From NCBI RefSeq assembly GCF_000468015.1, contig NZ_KI260492.1, forward strand, positions 1 to 39,688: DNA of 39,688 bases, given 5' to 3'. This document shows, piece by piece, positions 1 through 6,772 of this stretch. The position numbers were made by a program, and so were the translations under genes. Within the stretch, counting starts at the first letter, position 1. Every line of letters begins with the position of its first letter. The stretch is from Ruminococcus callidus ATCC 27760. GTDB taxonomy: Bacteria; Bacillota; Clostridia; Oscillospirales; Ruminococcaceae. A model generated the notes under the pieces. That model was not told the origin of the DNA. It did not search any database and saw nothing but the letters and a program-made list of their open reading frames with translations.

Positions 1-10
1 AAAGTCGCCA

Positions 11-33
11 GATGCTCTTTGTGCGGTATTGCC
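11..33. repeat. Right arm of a dispersed GGCAATAC/GTATTGCC palindrome (copy 1, cut by window edge)
   Basis: The 23 bases here are identical to 2626-2648, where they form the right half of an intergenic palindrome. The left half would lie before the window. The element sits just downstream of the minus-strand kinase gene. Confidence 0.6.
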
Positions 34-66
34 TCAGTGTTTCTTTTATATTGATAAAAGCTGTAC

Positions 67-591
67 TCAGCAATTCGGGTGTTCTTTGAGATATGCCTGT
101 ACCGTTTTCAGCAGTTTTTCACTGCACTGTTCTACAGAGCAGCCGGTGAAATCTACAGTGAGGTCTGCGTACTTCTCGTACAGCGGGCAGCGTTCCTCAT
201 AGAGGTCTTCCAGTGTGGTGCAGCCGCTGTGGCAGACAACGCCCCGTGTGACCAGATTGCCGACACGCTGTGCCAGTACGTCCAGCTGGTGGTGCAGATA
301 GATTACAATGCCGGTGGATTTCAGATACTGCATGGCATCATCACTGTAAACAGCACTGCCGCCGGTGGAGATCACTGCCTGATTGGTGTAGATCGACTGG
401 AGAACTTTTCCCTCCAGTGTGATGAATCCTTCTGTGCCGTATTCGTCGATCAGTTCCATCAGCGGTTTGTGATAGGTTTGGATAATGACATCGTCGGTGT
501 CGATAAAGTGATAGGAAAGCCCCGCCGCCAATGTTTTTCCAAATGTTGTTTTTCCGGAACCCGGCATTCCGATCAGTGTGATGTTATGCAT
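67..591 (-). CDS. Shikimate-kinase-like P-loop kinase
   Basis: This 174-residue protein has the size and fold signature of shikimate kinases, which phosphorylate shikimate with ATP in the cytoplasm. The Walker A motif GMPGSGKT lies at residues 8-15, an acidic FIDTDD follows at about 30-35, an STGGS motif stands where the family has GGG/GGA, and ERCPLYEKYAD lies near residue 135. The usual shikimate-contacting Arg in the FRxxE motif is replaced: the sequence reads GFITLE. The protein may therefore be a divergent paralogue with another substrate, so no aro symbol is given. The ATG is preceded by AAAGGAG on the minus strand. It appears to be a single gene with its own promoter at 646-674. Confidence 0.75.
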   Translation of the reverse strand: MHNITLIGMPGSGKTTFGKTLAAGLSYHFIDTDDVIIQTYHKPLMELIDEYGTEGFITLEGKVLQSIYTNQAVISTGGSAVYSDDAMQYLKSTGIVIYLHHQLDVLAQRVGNLVTRGVVCHSGCTTLEDLYEERCPLYEKYADLTVDFTGCSVEQCSEKLLKTVQAYLKEHPNC

Positions 592-645
592 ACTGCAATG
601 CTCCTTTTCGATTGGAATTTTCGCTTTTCGTGAAGTGTCTTTTCT

Positions 646-674
646 ATTTTAACATATCGATTACAAAAAAGCAA
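646..674 (-). promoter_or_regulatory. Predicted sigma-70 promoter of the kinase gene
   Basis: On the minus strand TTGCTT (669-674) is followed by a 17-base spacer and TAAAAT (646-651), about 55 bases upstream of the kinase ATG. The match is by eye only. Confidence 0.5.
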
Positions 675-798
675 GTCATATCCGAAAATCTGACTGAAAA
701 AATCGCAATCGCGGAACAACAGCAAAAAATGTTTCTGACTTTTCCGATTTGGTTTGAAAACATGCACAAAAACGTTTATATAATTACGATAAATATCG

Positions 799-827
799 TT
801 GAATTCGTTATAATTTTATGCTATAAT
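799..827 (+). promoter_or_regulatory. Predicted strong sigma-70 promoter for the GntR gene
   Basis: TTGAAT (799-804), a 17-base spacer and a perfect TATAAT (822-827) lie upstream of the GntR-family gene. The predicted start of transcription falls at about 834, exactly where the large palindromic leader begins, so the mRNA leader would be about 250 nt long. Confidence 0.6.
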
Positions 828-828
828 A

Positions 829-1003
829 AAGGAAACACTGCATAAAGCCCGCCTGACGGCTTTGCACGCAATCTGCGTGCAGATTTTTCGTCATATTGCC
901 CAGAAATCTCTTGCCAGACATACAGTATGCCTGCGGAATTTCTGAGCAATCTGCCGAAAAATCTGACGACGCATCTTACCACAAGCTTTGCTCGGTGTTT
1001 CTT
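829..1003. repeat. Large two-level palindromic element in the leader of the GntR gene
   Basis: The outer arms AAGGAAACACTG (829-840) and its near-complement CGGTGTTTCTT (993-1003) enclose a second long imperfect inverted repeat. The inner arms run about 879-922 and 925-966 and pair over roughly 40 bases, with GCAGATTTTTCG opposite CGAAAAATCTG and CAGAAAT opposite ATTTCTG. A small hairpin built on AAAGCCCGCC..GGCTTT lies at 845-863, and its bases 844-863 are shared with the palindrome at 5985-6004. The element contains no credible gene. It could be a MITE-like insertion, a structured leader, or both. Confidence 0.6.
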
Positions 1004-1082
1004 AAAAGAAAAAGAAGGCGGGATGCATGGGGCGTTTCGCGGTAAGACCTGGGGAAACACTGAATACAGGAGATGGAGGAAA

Positions 1083-1787
1083 ATGAAAAATCAACAGTAT
1101 CATTATTTGTGTCTGATCGAGGAATTGCGGAAGCGGCTGCAAAACGGACAGCTGCATGCCGGCGATGTGCTGCCCTCGGAACAGGAATGGGCAGAAGCTC
1201 TGTCTATCAAAAAGCGGGATGTGCGTCCGATTCTAAAGAATTTGGAAATGACCGGTGTGCTGTCCTGTTCCAAAGAGGGGGAGATGACACTTTCTAAAGA
1301 TATGTCCGACAGCATGGAGGAACTGCTGCATGTGATGTTTCTGATACAAAAAATTTCACCCTATGAGGTGTGTCAGATGCGGCGGGCAATGGAGTTGTCG
1401 GCATTTCCTATGGTATTTGCCAGACGGGAACGGCTGGATCTGGACGAATTGAAAAACTTGCTGGACGAATTCCGATACGGCAACGGACTGGATAGTATTC
1501 GTGCTGATGAAGAAATGCACCGCTGGCTGATCAAGGCTTCAGGAAATCGGCTCATGGAATGTGTGATGCAGGGCATCTGGGATATTTGTTCTGCACAGAT
1601 CAACCTGATCTTGTCAGACAGCACGGAAAAACTGCGGCAGAAGCAGGCAACCATTCATGAAAAGATTTATAAGAGCCTGATGATCGGTGATCTGAAAATG
1701 GGCATGGGAGCGTTGCAGACCCACTATGATATTATTGAACAGGCATTGGCAGATCAGTCACTGTATGACCTTAGTTCTATTGCGTGA
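1083..1787 (+). CDS. GntR-family transcriptional regulator with FCD ligand domain
   Basis: This 234-residue DNA-binding regulator belongs to the FadR/FCD branch of the GntR family. A winged helix occupies residues 5-70 (PSEQEWAEALSIKKRDVRPILKNLE). An all-helical FCD domain follows at about 90-222, and its usual metal-site residues are visible: D142 and H146 (ADEEMHRWLI), H192 and H214. FCD domains usually sense small carboxylic acids or sugar acids, but the ligand cannot be told here. I chose the ATG at 1083 because GGAGATGGAGGA lies just upstream; the reading frame is open further up only through the palindromic leader. It is probably co-transcribed with the membrane gene 30 bases downstream. 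Confidence 0.85.
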   Translation: MKNQQYHYLCLIEELRKRLQNGQLHAGDVLPSEQEWAEALSIKKRDVRPILKNLEMTGVLSCSKEGEMTLSKDMSDSMEELLHVMFLIQKISPYEVCQMRRAMELSAFPMVFARRERLDLDELKNLLDEFRYGNGLDSIRADEEMHRWLIKASGNRLMECVMQGIWDICSAQINLILSDSTEKLRQKQATIHEKIYKSLMIGDLKMGMGALQTHYDIIEQALADQSLYDLSSIA

Positions 1788-1817
1788 GTGTTTTGTGTCG
1801 GTGCAGGGGAGGCTGAT

Positions 1818-2597
1818 ATGAATTTATTTTTGACATTGGCGTTTTTATTTTTGATCGGAAGTGTCCTCGGCTGGGGACTGGAGGTAATATTCCGTCGGTT
1901 CTTTTCAGCACACCACTGGGTGAATCCGGGATTTCTGGTAGGGCCGTATTTGCCGCTGTATGGCTCCAGTTTGTGTGTGCTGTACCTGCTGGCGATGCTG
2001 GAACCGCTGATGCCGGTGGAAAATCCGTTGCTGAAAAAGCTCCTGCTCTTTGTGGTCATGGCATTGGCAATCACAGCACTGGAATATGTGGCAGGGCTGA
2101 TCTTTATCCGCGGCATGAAAATCAAGCTGTGGGATTATTCTGACCGTTGGGGCAATATCCAGGGCATTATCTGTCCGTTGTTTACATTTTTCTGGATGGT
2201 GCTCAGTGCAGTGTACTATTTTCTGATCCACCCGCACATTTTGAATGCGTTGCACTGGCTGGCAGAAAATCTGGCGTTTTCGTTCGGCATCGGTTTTTTC
2301 TATGGGGTTTTTCTCATCGATGTAGGATATTCCACACACCTGATGGTAAAGATCCGCGAATTTGCGAAAGAAACCAATATCGTGGTACGGGTGGAAGAAC
2401 TGCGGGAGGACATTCACGATGCCCTGCAAAAGAAAAATGTACGTCGGTTCTTCTTTCCCATGCATGGCGGTGTGCCGGTGCGGGAAATGCTGGATCAGTA
2501 CGTGAAGCAGCATTTCTCACGGGAAAAATCGCAGGGGAAGTGGATTCGCCTGCCCGTGAAAAAAGCCCGAAAGCAAAAAGATACCCAAAAGAGATAA
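1818..2597 (+). CDS. CmpB-type (PF06541-like) putative ABC-transporter membrane protein
   Basis: This 259-residue integral membrane protein has about five to six hydrophobic segments, roughly residues 3-22, 45-62, 72-95, 118-138 and 150-170. It carries the family-typical GSVLGWGLEVIFRR near the N-terminus and W-rich stretches (LWDYSDRWGNIQGIICP). I recognise it as the family annotated as putative ABC transporter permease, common in Clostridia and without a defined function. A basic, soluble tail (KKARKQKD) closes the protein. The ATG at 1818 has GGGGAGG seven bases upstream. It follows the GntR regulator closely and may be its target, although that is only an inference from position. Confidence 0.75.
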   Translation: MNLFLTLAFLFLIGSVLGWGLEVIFRRFFSAHHWVNPGFLVGPYLPLYGSSLCVLYLLAMLEPLMPVENPLLKKLLLFVVMALAITALEYVAGLIFIRGMKIKLWDYSDRWGNIQGIICPLFTFFWMVLSAVYYFLIHPHILNALHWLAENLAFSFGIGFFYGVFLIDVGYSTHLMVKIREFAKETNIVVRVEELREDIHDALQKKNVRRFFFPMHGGVPVREMLDQYVKQHFSREKSQGKWIRLPVKKARKQKDTQKR

Positions 2598-2648
2598 GGC
2601 AATACTACACAAAGATTGTGCGACAGATGCTCTTTGTGCGGTATTGCC
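2598..2648. repeat. Dispersed intergenic palindrome, copy 2
   Basis: The left arm GGCAATACTACACAAAG (2598-2614) and right arm CTTTGTGCGGTATTGCC (2632-2648) pair with one mismatch. The element begins at the base after the stop codon of the membrane gene. The same arms recur at 11-33, 5973-6018 and, more degenerate, 14305-14350. Confidence 0.7.
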
Positions 2649-2657
2649 ATAAGAATT

Positions 2658-2700
2658 AAACAGCCCGACAGTTTCTCTTGCTGAAACTGTCGGGCTGTTT
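2658..2700. terminator. Bidirectional rho-independent terminator between convergent genes
   Basis: A perfect 18-base stem (AAACAGCCCGACAGTTTC and its complement) with a 7-base loop lies between the convergent membrane gene and phosphoesterase gene. A-rich and T-rich arms on either side let it serve both strands. Confidence 0.85.
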
Positions 2701-2710
2701 GTGTGCAGGA

Positions 2711-3424
2711 TCAATCTTCTTCCGGAGCCGTCTGCTTTCGGCTGCGTCTGCGGCTTTCCGATTCTACCGGCAGCACATCCTCGAACATGGCATAGAACTT
2801 CATAGGAATAAAGCGGTCCATGTGGCACTTGCCGAAGAACCATTTCCGATAGCTGCACTGTTTGATGATGTCCTCGAAGAACGTGTGAATTTCCAGACGC
2901 TGCTGCATATCGACACCAAGGCAGTCTTTCAGAGAAGCCGGCGGTTCGTGGGTGATGATGTAGTCCACCTGTGCATTGTGCTCGTTCAGGTTGTGAATGG
3001 CACGGCGAATCTCTGCATGCGTGGGTTGTTCCCGCTGCCACCAGTTCCGACCTTGCCGGAACTCGAAGTCCTGACTGTGTCCGCCGCCGAATGTGAAGTA
3101 AGTGCGGTCGTCAATGGTGAAGATCTCGCCACGCATCATGTGGAAAATGTTCGGGGCAATGAGATGTGCCCTGCCGCCACGCCAGCGGACAGTCCGGAAG
3201 CTTTGTTCCAGAATGTCAAAGTTTTCGTGGCAGCCGTCTACAAAGGCAATGGTAAACGGCATTTCCCGCAGCTTTTTCAGATTTTGCTTTTCCTGACGGG
3301 AACCGTCCCAGATAAACCCGAAGTCGCCGCAGACGATCAGAACATCGCCGGCTTTCATTTTTTTGAAAATGGGATTTTTGAAACGGGACAGATCTCCGTG
3401 CATGTCACCTGTGATATATACCAA
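2711..3424 (-). CDS. Calcineurin-like metallophosphoesterase
   Basis: This cytoplasmic dimetal phosphoesterase has about 237 residues. The family motifs appear in order: GDMHGD, GDFGFIWD, a DGCHEN core, ITHEPP, and GKCHMD near the C-terminus. The usual GNHD/E Asn-His motif reads GCHEN, so the His is kept. The substrate is unknown, and no membrane segment is present. I place the start at TTG 3424 because AAGGAGG (3439-3433) stands eight bases upstream; a longer in-frame start would put this ribosome site inside the coding sequence. It ends with a basic patch (ESRRRSRK). It appears to be monocistronic and divergent from the carboxypeptidase-like gene. Confidence 0.8.
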   Translation of the reverse strand: MVYITGDMHGDLSRFKNPIFKKMKAGDVLIVCGDFGFIWDGSRQEKQNLKKLREMPFTIAFVDGCHENFDILEQSFRTVRWRGGRAHLIAPNIFHMMRGEIFTIDDRTYFTFGGGHSQDFEFRQGRNWWQREQPTHAEIRRAIHNLNEHNAQVDYIITHEPPASLKDCLGVDMQQRLEIHTFFEDIIKQCSYRKWFFGKCHMDRFIPMKFYAMFEDVLPVESESRRRSRKQTAPEED

Positions 3425-3503
3425 AAGGAAGCCCTCCTTAAAAAGTGAAATCAAATTTCATGCTCTGGTGTTTATTTTTGCATGATTTTCAGTTACATAG
3501 ATT

Positions 3504-3532
3504 ATTTTATCATATTTTCCGTGAAAGGTAAA
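3504..3532 (-). promoter_or_regulatory. Predicted promoter of the metallophosphoesterase gene
   Basis: On the minus strand TTTACC (3527-3532), a 17-base spacer and TAAAAT (3504-3509) lie about 80 bases before the TTG start. This is a moderate match. Confidence 0.4.
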
Positions 3533-3574
3533 TAAATTTTCGAAAAAAGTCTTTTCGAATCGGATTTTTTTTGT

Positions 3575-3580
3575 TATAAT
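3575..3580 (+). promoter_or_regulatory. Predicted -10 box of the carboxypeptidase-like gene
   Basis: A perfect TATAAT stands about 60 bases before the ATG at 3639. No good -35 box is visible 16-18 bases upstream, where the sequence is T-rich. Confidence 0.4.
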
Positions 3581-3638
3581 AAGAATGTGGAGTTTGAAAA
3601 CTTTCACGAATAAAGAATTTTCGGGAGGATTGCATCTT

Positions 3639-5174
3639 ATGCACTTGTTCCATTTGATAAAACGACTGCGTGCCGCATTGGCGATCGGCATTGTTGCCGC
3701 GGTACTGCTGTGCGGAAACGCACTTTCTGTACAGGCTTATACCTTTACACCGGACGCAACGATCCACAGTCAGGCGGCGATCCTGTACAATCAGGATACC
3801 CAACAGATACTCTATGAAAAAAATGCTGACCAGCAGCAGATGCCCGGTCATCTGGTGCAGATCATGACTGCCATTGTGGTGCTGCAAAACTGCACTGATC
3901 TGGACGGCACAACGATCACTGCCAGTGATGAACTGTATAAAACGCTGTACAGCTATGACGAACCAGACGACCTGCGGTATGCGGACATTGACAACGGCGA
4001 TACATTGACCGTGCGGGAATACCTCTATGCCATGATGCTGACTTCGTCCTGTGAAGCTTCTCTGATTCTGGCGAACCAGTTCGGGGACGGCAGCATTGAC
4101 GGATTTGTCACCAAGATGAACGACACCGCCGCTGAAATTGGCTGTACCGCTACCACGTTCGCCAACCCTACCGGACTGTACGATACCAGACAACAGACCA
4201 CGGCACGGGATATGCTGACGATCACCAACTACGCTCTCTCGCTGGACGGCTTTGAGGAAATTGCAACAGCCACTGCATTTACTCCCACCACTGCCAATCC
4301 GGCAAACCACCCTGACGCTTCCGCATGGAACTGGACACAGGCAAATTCCATGACGCTGGAGGACAGCTCCTATTATTACGAGGGTGCCAAGGGTATCAAG
4401 ACCGGCAACCTGAGCAAGACCGGACGGAGCATCATCACCGAGGCAACGCGGGACGAGAACACATATCTGGTAATTCTGCTGAACGCACCCTTTGAAGATG
4501 CGGACGGAAAATTGCAGTACTATCATCTGGACGATGCCACATCGCTGCTGAACTGGGCATTTCGTTCCTTTGCCTATACCACGCTGCTGGAGAGCAGTGA
4601 GGAAACCGCAGAGGTGGAAGTGATGAACTCCGACGGGAACTCCTATGTGCTGGTGCACCCAAAGACAGACTGCGTTTTGCTGTGGTGCAAGAGTGTGGAT
4701 ATTACTGCGGTACAGACCGTTATTCATCTGGACAAAAATGTCATGGCACCAGTGAAAAAAGGGGACGAACTGGGAATGATGGAACTGAAATTTTCCGGAG
4801 AAACTATTGCGGAGGTGCCGCTTGTGGCGGTGTCTGATGTCAGCCGTTCCTTTACCAAGTTTAACGCCTATGCTTTGAAAAATTTCCCCAATTCACCGTG
4901 GTTCCGCAACGGCATCATTGCCGGATTTGTGCTGACTGCCCTGTATATCGGTTTGTGTATCTACGCTTCCTATCGTGCCAAGAAAAACGTGACACCGGAG
5001 GATCCGATTCATCTGGTGCCCCATGCAACCGAATTCCATGACCGTCCGCGGCAGAACTGGAAACGTTCTGATACTGTATTCTATCACGGTCCGGAGTCCA
5101 GACAAACAGACCGGACATCTGCACCGCAGGAGAACGAACAGGAAAAAGAACTGACAGGTTCTCACCGGAAGTAG
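3639..5174 (+). CDS. D-alanyl-D-alanine carboxypeptidase homologue, probably catalytically dead
   Basis: This 511-residue exported protein has the peptidase S11 (DacA/PBP5) layout. A signal peptide spans residues 1-33 and ends in VQA, the penicillin-binding fold covers about 40-300, and a beta-rich C-terminal domain follows. A transmembrane helix at about 428-448 leaves a charged cytoplasmic tail. Active enzymes have SxxK, SxN and KTG motifs. Here the first reads H71-L-V-Q74 (in MPGHLVQIMTA), so both the nucleophilic Ser and the general-base Lys are missing. The second reads S136-S-C138, losing the Asn. KTG is intact at 254-256. The frame is open throughout, so this is a conserved pseudoenzyme rather than a pseudogene. 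The start has GGGAGGA nine bases upstream. Confidence 0.8.
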   Translation: MHLFHLIKRLRAALAIGIVAAVLLCGNALSVQAYTFTPDATIHSQAAILYNQDTQQILYEKNADQQQMPGHLVQIMTAIVVLQNCTDLDGTTITASDELYKTLYSYDEPDDLRYADIDNGDTLTVREYLYAMMLTSSCEASLILANQFGDGSIDGFVTKMNDTAAEIGCTATTFANPTGLYDTRQQTTARDMLTITNYALSLDGFEEIATATAFTPTTANPANHPDASAWNWTQANSMTLEDSSYYYEGAKGIKTGNLSKTGRSIITEATRDENTYLVILLNAPFEDADGKLQYYHLDDATSLLNWAFRSFAYTTLLESSEETAEVEVMNSDGNSYVLVHPKTDCVLLWCKSVDITAVQTVIHLDKNVMAPVKKGDELGMMELKFSGETIAEVPLVAVSDVSRSFTKFNAYALKNFPNSPWFRNGIIAGFVLTALYIGLCIYASYRAKKNVTPEDPIHLVPHATEFHDRPRQNWKRSDTVFYHGPESRQTDRTSAPQENEQEKELTGSHRK

Positions 5175-5182
5175 GGGATAAC

Positions 5183-5971
5183 ATGAAGATAGCCATTGCA
5201 CAAGCAGAGATCATATTTGAGCAGCCGGAGGAAAATCTGGCGAATGCCGCCGCGTGGATCGCACAGGCAGCAGCGGCACAGGCGGACTGTATTGTCTTTC
5301 CGGAGATGAGTTTCACAGGCTTTTCCATGCAGGTGGAGAAGATCGCGGGATATGCCCCGAAAATCCATGAGAAAATGCGGCAGCTGGCAGTGCAGTGCGG
5401 TATTGCGATCGGATACGGCTGGACTTCAAAGAAGCAGCACGGAAAAGGCGAAAACCACTATACCCTGCTGGACAAAAACGGCGGTGTGCTGTCGGATTAT
5501 GTGAAGATACACCCGTTTTCCTACGGCGGGGAAGACCGGTTCTACCACAGCGGCGAGAAGCTTACCAGTGCTGTGCTGGGAGAGTTTTCCGTGGGAACGC
5601 TGATCTGCTATGACCTGCGGTTTCCGGAAGTGTTTCGGGCAGCAGCACAGAAAAACCGTTTGCTGCTGGTACCGGCAAACTGGCTGCATCAGCGGACGGC
5701 TCACTGGCGGATTCTGCTGCGGGCAAGGGCGATCGAAAATCAGGTCTATGTGCTGGGTGTCAACTGCGTGGGGCGGCAGCAGTCTTACACATTCGACGGG
5801 CAGAGTTGTCTGGTGAATCCGGAGGGAGAGCTGCTGTGTACCTGCGGCGGCGAGAAACAGCTTGTCTATGTGACCATTGCCGACGATACCGAACAATTCC
5901 GGCAGGCATTTCCCACCTGTCGGGACGTGAAAATCTCCCTCTATCGAAAGCTGTATGAAGATATTTTTTAA
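5183..5971 (+). CDS. Carbon-nitrogen hydrolase (nitrilase superfamily, omega-amidase-like)
   Basis: This 262-residue cytoplasmic amidase-type enzyme has the Glu-Lys-Cys triad clearly present: E41 in FPEMSFTG, K108 in YVKIHPF, and C142 in LICYDLRFPE. The length and the YDLRFPE signature fit the YafV/NIT2 branch, which hydrolyses omega-amides such as alpha-ketoglutaramate. The exact substrate cannot be fixed from sequence. It begins nine bases after the carboxypeptidase-like gene and has AGGGGA upstream, so the two are probably co-transcribed. It is followed by a dispersed palindrome and a terminator. Confidence 0.85.
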   Translation: MKIAIAQAEIIFEQPEENLANAAAWIAQAAAAQADCIVFPEMSFTGFSMQVEKIAGYAPKIHEKMRQLAVQCGIAIGYGWTSKKQHGKGENHYTLLDKNGGVLSDYVKIHPFSYGGEDRFYHSGEKLTSAVLGEFSVGTLICYDLRFPEVFRAAAQKNRLLLVPANWLHQRTAHWRILLRARAIENQVYVLGVNCVGRQQSYTFDGQSCLVNPEGELLCTCGGEKQLVYVTIADDTEQFRQAFPTCRDVKISLYRKLYEDIF

Positions 5972-5972
5972 A

Positions 5973-6018
5973 GGCAATACCGCACAAAGCCCGCCTGACG
6001 GCTTTGTGCGGTATTGCC
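5973..6018. repeat. Dispersed intergenic palindrome, copy 3 (perfect)
   Basis: A perfect 19-base inverted repeat (5973-5991 and 6000-6018) encloses an eight-base loop. The central bases 5985-6004 also occur in the GntR leader element at 844-863. It lies one base after the amidase stop codon. Confidence 0.75.
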
Positions 6019-6032
6019 TAAATTACATGAGA

Positions 6033-6072
6033 AAAAGCCCGGTGCGTTATAAGAAATACGCACTGGGCTTTT
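6033..6072. terminator. Bidirectional terminator between amidase and thioesterase genes
   Basis: AAAAGCCCGGTGCG (6033-6046) pairs with CGCACTGGGCTTTT (6059-6072) with one wobble position. The A/T-rich flanks fit termination of both convergent genes. Confidence 0.8.
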
Positions 6073-6091
6073 GCATTTGCAGCAGCTTTTT

Positions 6092-6526
6092 TCAGTGTTC
6101 CGGATAAGTCACTTCCATGGCTTTCTGGAAAAAGGCATGCATTTCCGGAAATTTGTCCCGAATCCGCATCGGCTTGATCTTCGTGTCTGTGAAGCAGTGG
6201 GAAGAAGTGGCAACCGCACAGAGCTGTCCGGTTTCGATACAGACAATGTCATACCGCAGTTCCAGCTTAAAGCCGTTGTACTTGGTGATGTAAGAGTATA
6301 CAGCAAGATGTTCGCCGAAGTGCAGGGAGTGCTTGTACTCACAGGTAACGCCCAGAACCGGCAGCATAATGCCCTGTTCTTCCATGCGGCTGTAGCCGAT
6401 GCCGATCTTCTCCATAAAGTCTACGCGGGCTTCTTCTGCCATGTGAATGTAGTTGGAGTGGTTTACGATGTCCATGCGGTCTGTTTCATGGTAAAAGACC
6501 ATGCGGGTATATGGTGTAATTTCCAT
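6092..6526 (-). CDS. Hotdog-fold acyl-CoA thioesterase (YbgC/4-hydroxybenzoyl-CoA type)
   Basis: This 144-residue cytoplasmic thioesterase carries the family motif YHETDRMDIVNHSNYIHMAEEARVDF near its N-terminus. In that motif the usual catalytic Asp lies in an (E/D)xD...H/N context. GVTCEYKHSLHFGE and RYDIVC follow. Related enzymes hydrolyse acyl-CoA or acyl-ACP thioesters. I set the start at 6526 because AAGGAAG precedes it by eight bases; an upstream in-frame ATG would add 13 residues without a ribosome site. It is monocistronic and convergent with the amidase gene. Confidence 0.8.
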   Translation of the reverse strand: MEITPYTRMVFYHETDRMDIVNHSNYIHMAEEARVDFMEKIGIGYSRMEEQGIMLPVLGVTCEYKHSLHFGEHLAVYSYITKYNGFKLELRYDIVCIETGQLCAVATSSHCFTDTKIKPMRIRDKFPEMHAFFQKAMEVTYPEH

Positions 6527-6702
6527 AACAGGAACTTCCTTTCTGTTATAGGCGGCATTATGCAATGTTGCCTATATGGGAATCATTTGAATATAGTTTT
6601 AGTATAACACAATTTCTTCGGCTTTGCTGTTTTTTTTTGTGAACACAGCGTTAAATACAGAAAAGCACCGTAGAGGTTCTCCTATTTTTTTCACGGGCAC
6701 TA

Positions 6703-6731
6703 TTGCAATTTGTCACTTTTTCGGGTATAAT
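6703..6731 (+). promoter_or_regulatory. Predicted promoter of the recJ-rel-hemZ operon
   Basis: TTGCAA (6703-6708), a 17-base spacer and a perfect TATAAT (6726-6731) lie about 40 bases before the recJ ATG. The rest of 6527-6772 shows nothing else I can support. Confidence 0.55.
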
Positions 6732-6772
6732 ATAAGGTACGATATTTGGTTTCAGGAAGCAGGAGGAACAAG

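Noticed and set aside
573-1082. Open frames across the kinase-GntR gap
   Set aside because: They run through the palindromic element, lack ribosome sites and encode low-complexity sequence.
3510-4727. Long minus-strand open frame of about 400 codons
   Set aside because: It is antisense to the carboxypeptidase-like gene, with no ribosome site and no recognisable domain.
3639-5174. Pseudogene call for the carboxypeptidase-like gene
   Set aside because: There is no frameshift or premature stop, and the signal peptide, KTG motif and membrane anchor are intact. Loss is confined to catalytic residues, which fits a pseudoenzyme.
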